From contig NZ_JBHEBG010000004.1 in assembly GCF_046557915.1 (NCBI RefSeq), positions 372,001 through 436,000 of the forward strand: a DNA stretch of 64,000 bases, written 5' to 3'. The stretch's first letter is position 1. The number at the start of each line of letters is the position of its first letter. A program made the position numbers and the translations under genes. A model generated the notes under the pieces. That model ran no database searches. It had not been told where the DNA came from and saw only the letters and a list, made by a program, of their open reading frames with translations. Source of the DNA: JBHEBG01 sp046557915. GTDB lineage: Bacteria; Bacteroidota; Bacteroidia; Flavobacteriales; Flavobacteriaceae. Shown piece after piece: positions 62,776 to 64,000 of this stretch.

Positions 62776-64000
62776 ATGAAAAAGTGTATTGTTCTTTTGG
62801 CCCTAGCGGCCATATATTCTTGCGGAAAGGTAGAGGAGTTTACGGACATGGAAACCGAAGGGGAAATGATTGAGGAACCATTTGCGAATATGAGCTCCCT
62901 AGATCAGGAATTATTAACGGCCATAAACATAGCCTCGGATGGGGCAGGGGTCAGTTTTTTTGTATTGCCGGCTGAAACGGATTTGGCAAGCATACCACAA
63001 GACCCTAAAAACCCGCTAACTGCTGAAAAAGTGGCCCTTGGTAAATTATTGGTGCATGAAACAGCAACGGGGGGCGCTCCAAAAACAGTTTCTACAAAGT
63101 TTACCTATGCCTGTGCTACGTGTCATCCTGTGGCTTCGGGTTTTTATGCTGGGGCTCGCCAAGGTATCAGCGAAGGAGGGATTGGTTTTGGTTTTGCCGG
63201 TGAAGGTAGGCGTGTAGACCCAAGTGTTCCTTTAGATTCCGTGGATATTTTGCCTATAAAAGTACCCTCGTTATTGAATGTTGCCTACCAAGAGGTAATG
63301 CTCTGGAATGGTGCTTTGGGTGGTACAGGAATTAATACCCCCTATATAAATACGGGTACCAACGCCACTGATTTGCCAGATAATCTTTTAGGTTTCGAAG
63401 GTTTGGAAGTACAAGGCATGGCCGGGCAAGATGTTCATCGATTAAAAATAGACGAAGAATTTGCCGAAGAGTTTGGTTATACGGCAATGTTCGATGCTGC
63501 CTTCCCGGATGTGCCAGAGGCCGATAGGTACTCGCGCTTAACAGGCGCACTGGCCATAGCGGCTTTCAATAGGACGGTTTTAGCTACCCAGGCACCATGG
63601 CAATCTTGGTTAAAAGGAGATATGAGTGCCATGAGCGAACAAGAAAAGCGAGGGGCCATTGTATTTATGAACAACGGTAAATGTGTAAACTGCCACACAG
63701 GACCTTCTTTAAAATCTAACGAATTCCATGCGTTTGGCATGGGCGATTTAATTGGTAATGGTGCCATAATATTAGACAGAAGGGGTTTTAGAAAAGATGT
63801 TACCCGAGGAAGAGGGGCATTTACAAATCGAGAGGAGGATAACTTCAAATTTAAGGTCCCCAACCTTTACAATTTGGCAGATAACCCATTCTACGGGCAT
63901 GGAGGAACACTTACAAGTATACAAGATGTGGTAGCTTATAAAAATAATGGCAATAAACAAAATGATCGGGTGCCCAACGATCGCTTGGCCGAAGAATTTG
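62776..64000 (+). CDS. Dihaem cytochrome c peroxidase / MauG family lipoprotein (3' end cut by window)
   Basis: 408 residues are visible from the ATG at 62776 with no stop before the edge. Signal peptide with lipobox IYSC at Cys16. Two haem sites: CATCH (residues 113-117) and CVNCH near residue 302, each CxxCH. DPKNPLTAEKVALGKLLVHE and PFYGHGGTLTSIQDVVAYKN are typical of the peroxidase family. It reduces hydrogen peroxide with electrons from cytochrome c, or acts in oxidative maturation as MauG does. The visible stop-free end shows it continues past the window. Confidence 0.88.
   Translation, partial: MKKCIVLLALAAIYSCGKVEEFTDMETEGEMIEEPFANMSSLDQELLTAINIASDGAGVSFFVLPAETDLASIPQDPKNPLTAEKVALGKLLVHETATGGAPKTVSTKFTYACATCHPVASGFYAGARQGISEGGIGFGFAGEGRRVDPSVPLDSVDILPIKVPSLLNVAYQEVMLWNGALGGTGINTPYINTGTNATDLPDNLLGFEGLEVQGMAGQDVHRLKIDEEFAEEFGYTAMFDAAFPDVPEADRYSRLTGALAIAAFNRTVLATQAPWQSWLKGDMSAMSEQEKRGAIVFMNNGKCVNCHTGPSLKSNEFHAFGMGDLIGNGAIILDRRGFRKDVTRGRGAFTNREEDNFKFKVPNLYNLADNPFYGHGGTLTSIQDVVAYKNNGNKQNDRVPNDRLAEEF

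Noticed and set aside
1..64000. CRISPR array, prophage or integrase gene
   Set aside because: No regularly spaced identical repeats, phage structural genes or tyrosine/serine recombinase motifs were found. The spacing of the repeats in 17.7-24.75 kb is set by genes of varying length, not by spacers.

Overview
The window looks like a chromosomal segment of a marine-type member of the Flavobacteriaceae (Bacteroidota). The evidence is low to moderate G+C content, many lipoproteins with short N-terminal signals, carboxypeptidase-like/TonB-plug modules, DUF4331/TPR/ECF-sigma neighbourhoods, several Bacteroidota-style -7 elements (TAnnTTTG), and a fadN-fadA-fadE operon led by a MarR regulator. No rRNA, tRNA, CRISPR array, phage gene or integrase gene was recognised.

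Layout. 1-6.0 kb: the 5' part of a LETM1-like gene, a DUF4331 protein split over two tandem genes, a TPR lipoprotein, and, facing them, an ECF sigma/anti-sigma pair and a Cu/Zn superoxide dismutase. 6.1-17.7 kb: membrane proteins, CPBP protease, DinB protein, two large exported proteins sharing a carboxypeptidase-like/beta-sandwich module, two AraC regulators, an MBL-fold lipoprotein, a VOC lipoprotein and a tandem-repeat secreted protein.

17.7-24.75 kb: a visibly A+T-rich block of nine small unrelated genes, all on the minus strand. I read this as an integron-like gene-cassette array. Four genes (creatininase-like, HEAT-like, lipoprotein, protein kinase) are each bracketed by a perfect 9-10 bp inverted repeat. 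The repeat differs from gene to gene but always begins GTT. The junctions between genes have the R''-L''-spacer-L'-R' geometry of attC recombination sites, although most do not fit the standard RYYYAAC/GTTRRRY consensus. No integrase is encoded in the window. The array also holds two duplicated non-coding segments (67 bp and 85 bp) and a cupin gene broken by a 1-nt deletion in a poly-A run. This is the most likely undescribed system here.

24.8-40.5 kb: an OsmC/hydrolase fusion, DUF2490 protein and a giant sortilin-like repeat protein in one overlapping operon; three tandem exported amidohydrolases; YdeI-like protein; zinc alcohol dehydrogenase; and exported M1 and M28 peptidases, which suggests extracellular peptide breakdown. 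40.5-44.6 kb: a trehalose-6-phosphate synthase/phosphatase fusion divergent from a GH15 enzyme, a likely trehalose synthesis/turnover pair. 44.6-47.4 kb: a PLP decarboxylase and an unknown outer-membrane-like protein. 47.5-55.4 kb: a complete beta-oxidation set (acyl-CoA dehydrogenase, thiolase, bifunctional FadN-like enzyme, MarR repressor, acyl-CoA ligase) with a perfect 28-bp palindrome at the marR promoter. 55.5-61.1 kb: GNAT, PurL, RsmB-like methyltransferase. 61.2-64 kb: a second ECF sigma/small anti-sigma/Spy-like stress operon and the start of a dihaem cytochrome c peroxidase gene cut by the window end.
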